DNA of 64,000 bases, from the NCBI GenBank assembly GCA_903632075.3, contig CAHIKZ030000954.1, positions 2,046,501 through 2,110,500 on the forward strand. Direction: 5' to 3'. Shown here piece after piece: positions 63,600-64,000 of this stretch (positions within the stretch are counted from its first letter, which is position 1; each line of letters starts with the position of its first letter). This stretch comes from Acanthosepion pharaonis. Lineage: Eukaryota > Mollusca > Cephalopoda > Sepiida > Sepiidae. The translations under genes were made by a program, and so were the position numbers. The notes under the pieces are model-generated. The model did no database searches. It was given only the letters and a program-made list of their open reading frames with translations, and was not told where the DNA came from.

Positions 63600-64000
63600 A
63601 ACTCGGTACGACAATACCATTAATCGTTAGGCTAACTCGTCATCTTTATAAGGCTGTCACTTAGAAGAAAAGGCATGACAAGAAATTTAACATACGTGAT
63701 TAGCTAAAAGGGGCCTAATTATTCCATTGGGAAGAACATTGACTTTCTAAATCCAAATATAATAGAATAATGCTCAATCTGATGTCCTTCCGGCGATGCG
63801 GTCAGAGGTCAATGGCTAATTAATTAACTGCGTGATTAGAATGAACAGAAATTAAGTCAAAATGTTATACTAACCAATATTACCGTCTCTGTTCATCTCA
63901 TTATCATTAAATGACGATCCTGTTCGATTGGACAAAAATAAGGAAAACGTTATAGGAGGTTAAAAGAGGCTTGATATCTCTTGACCTTTTTTTAGATAGG
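63600..64000. other. tRNA-like scrap, then no gene
   Basis: Minus strand TAGCCTAACGATTAATGG and CGAGTTCAAATTGAG near 63595-63635 look like box A and B of SINE-C. Nothing further to the right edge. Confidence 0.45.

Overview
The window reads as transposon-rich, AT-rich intergenic or intronic DNA from an animal, most likely a coleoid cephalopod such as an octopus. That identification is an inference. It rests on the density of TA, CA and GATA-type microsatellites, on several tRNA-like and 5S-rRNA-like SINE families present here in multiple copies, and on LINE, Penelope and Ty3/Gypsy remnants of types I associate with mollusc genomes. I found no convincing host exon, no intact rRNA or tRNA gene, and no CRISPR array. 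Nearly every open frame is a transposon fragment or a translated simple repeat.

Layout. 1-1.75 kb: broken LINE (endonuclease, linker, reverse transcriptase, minus strand). 1.95-2.6 kb: tRNA-headed SINE with a hammerhead-ribozyme core, facing an inverted copy, then a Tc1/mariner tail. 3.9-5.3 kb: GC-richer, LTR-like promoter and leader. 7.8-9.0 kb: LINE fragments with a truncated mariner. 13-24 kb: SINE families, two of them as inverted pairs, a tandem array of LINE tails, and a large tetranucleotide palindrome. 27-35 kb: Tc1 fragment, fold-back MITEs, a hAT-type MITE with an 8-bp target duplication, a second SINE inverted pair, a polypyrimidine tandem repeat. 37.5-38.7 kb: Penelope-like element with a GIY-YIG nuclease. 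38.8-47.3 kb: mosaic of LINE tails, 5S SINEs, a second full hammerhead SINE copy, a mariner tail. 48.65-49.1 kb: solo LTR candidate. 52.0-52.85 kb: deleted Tc1-like transposon containing a SINE. 53.1-56.1 kb and 59.4-62.5 kb: two Ty3/Gypsy elements, both minus strand, both internally deleted. 62.8-63.6 kb: 5S-SINE fold-back.

Nothing here works as a pathway; the parts interact as genome parasites. The SINEs carry Pol III-like box A/B sequences, and some carry ribozyme-like cores. SINE and LINE tails recur in tandem or inverted arrays. The two Gypsy elements lost different blocks of pol and need partner elements to move. The strongest signals are (1) a near-consensus type I hammerhead in a tRNA-headed SINE, (2) repeated inverted-dimer (fold-back) architectures, and (3) a 3.1-kb deletion-derivative Gypsy element with identical 5-bp target duplications.

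Read by eye only: ends of degenerate repeats are approximate to some tens of bases, and clade names are from memory, not from a search.
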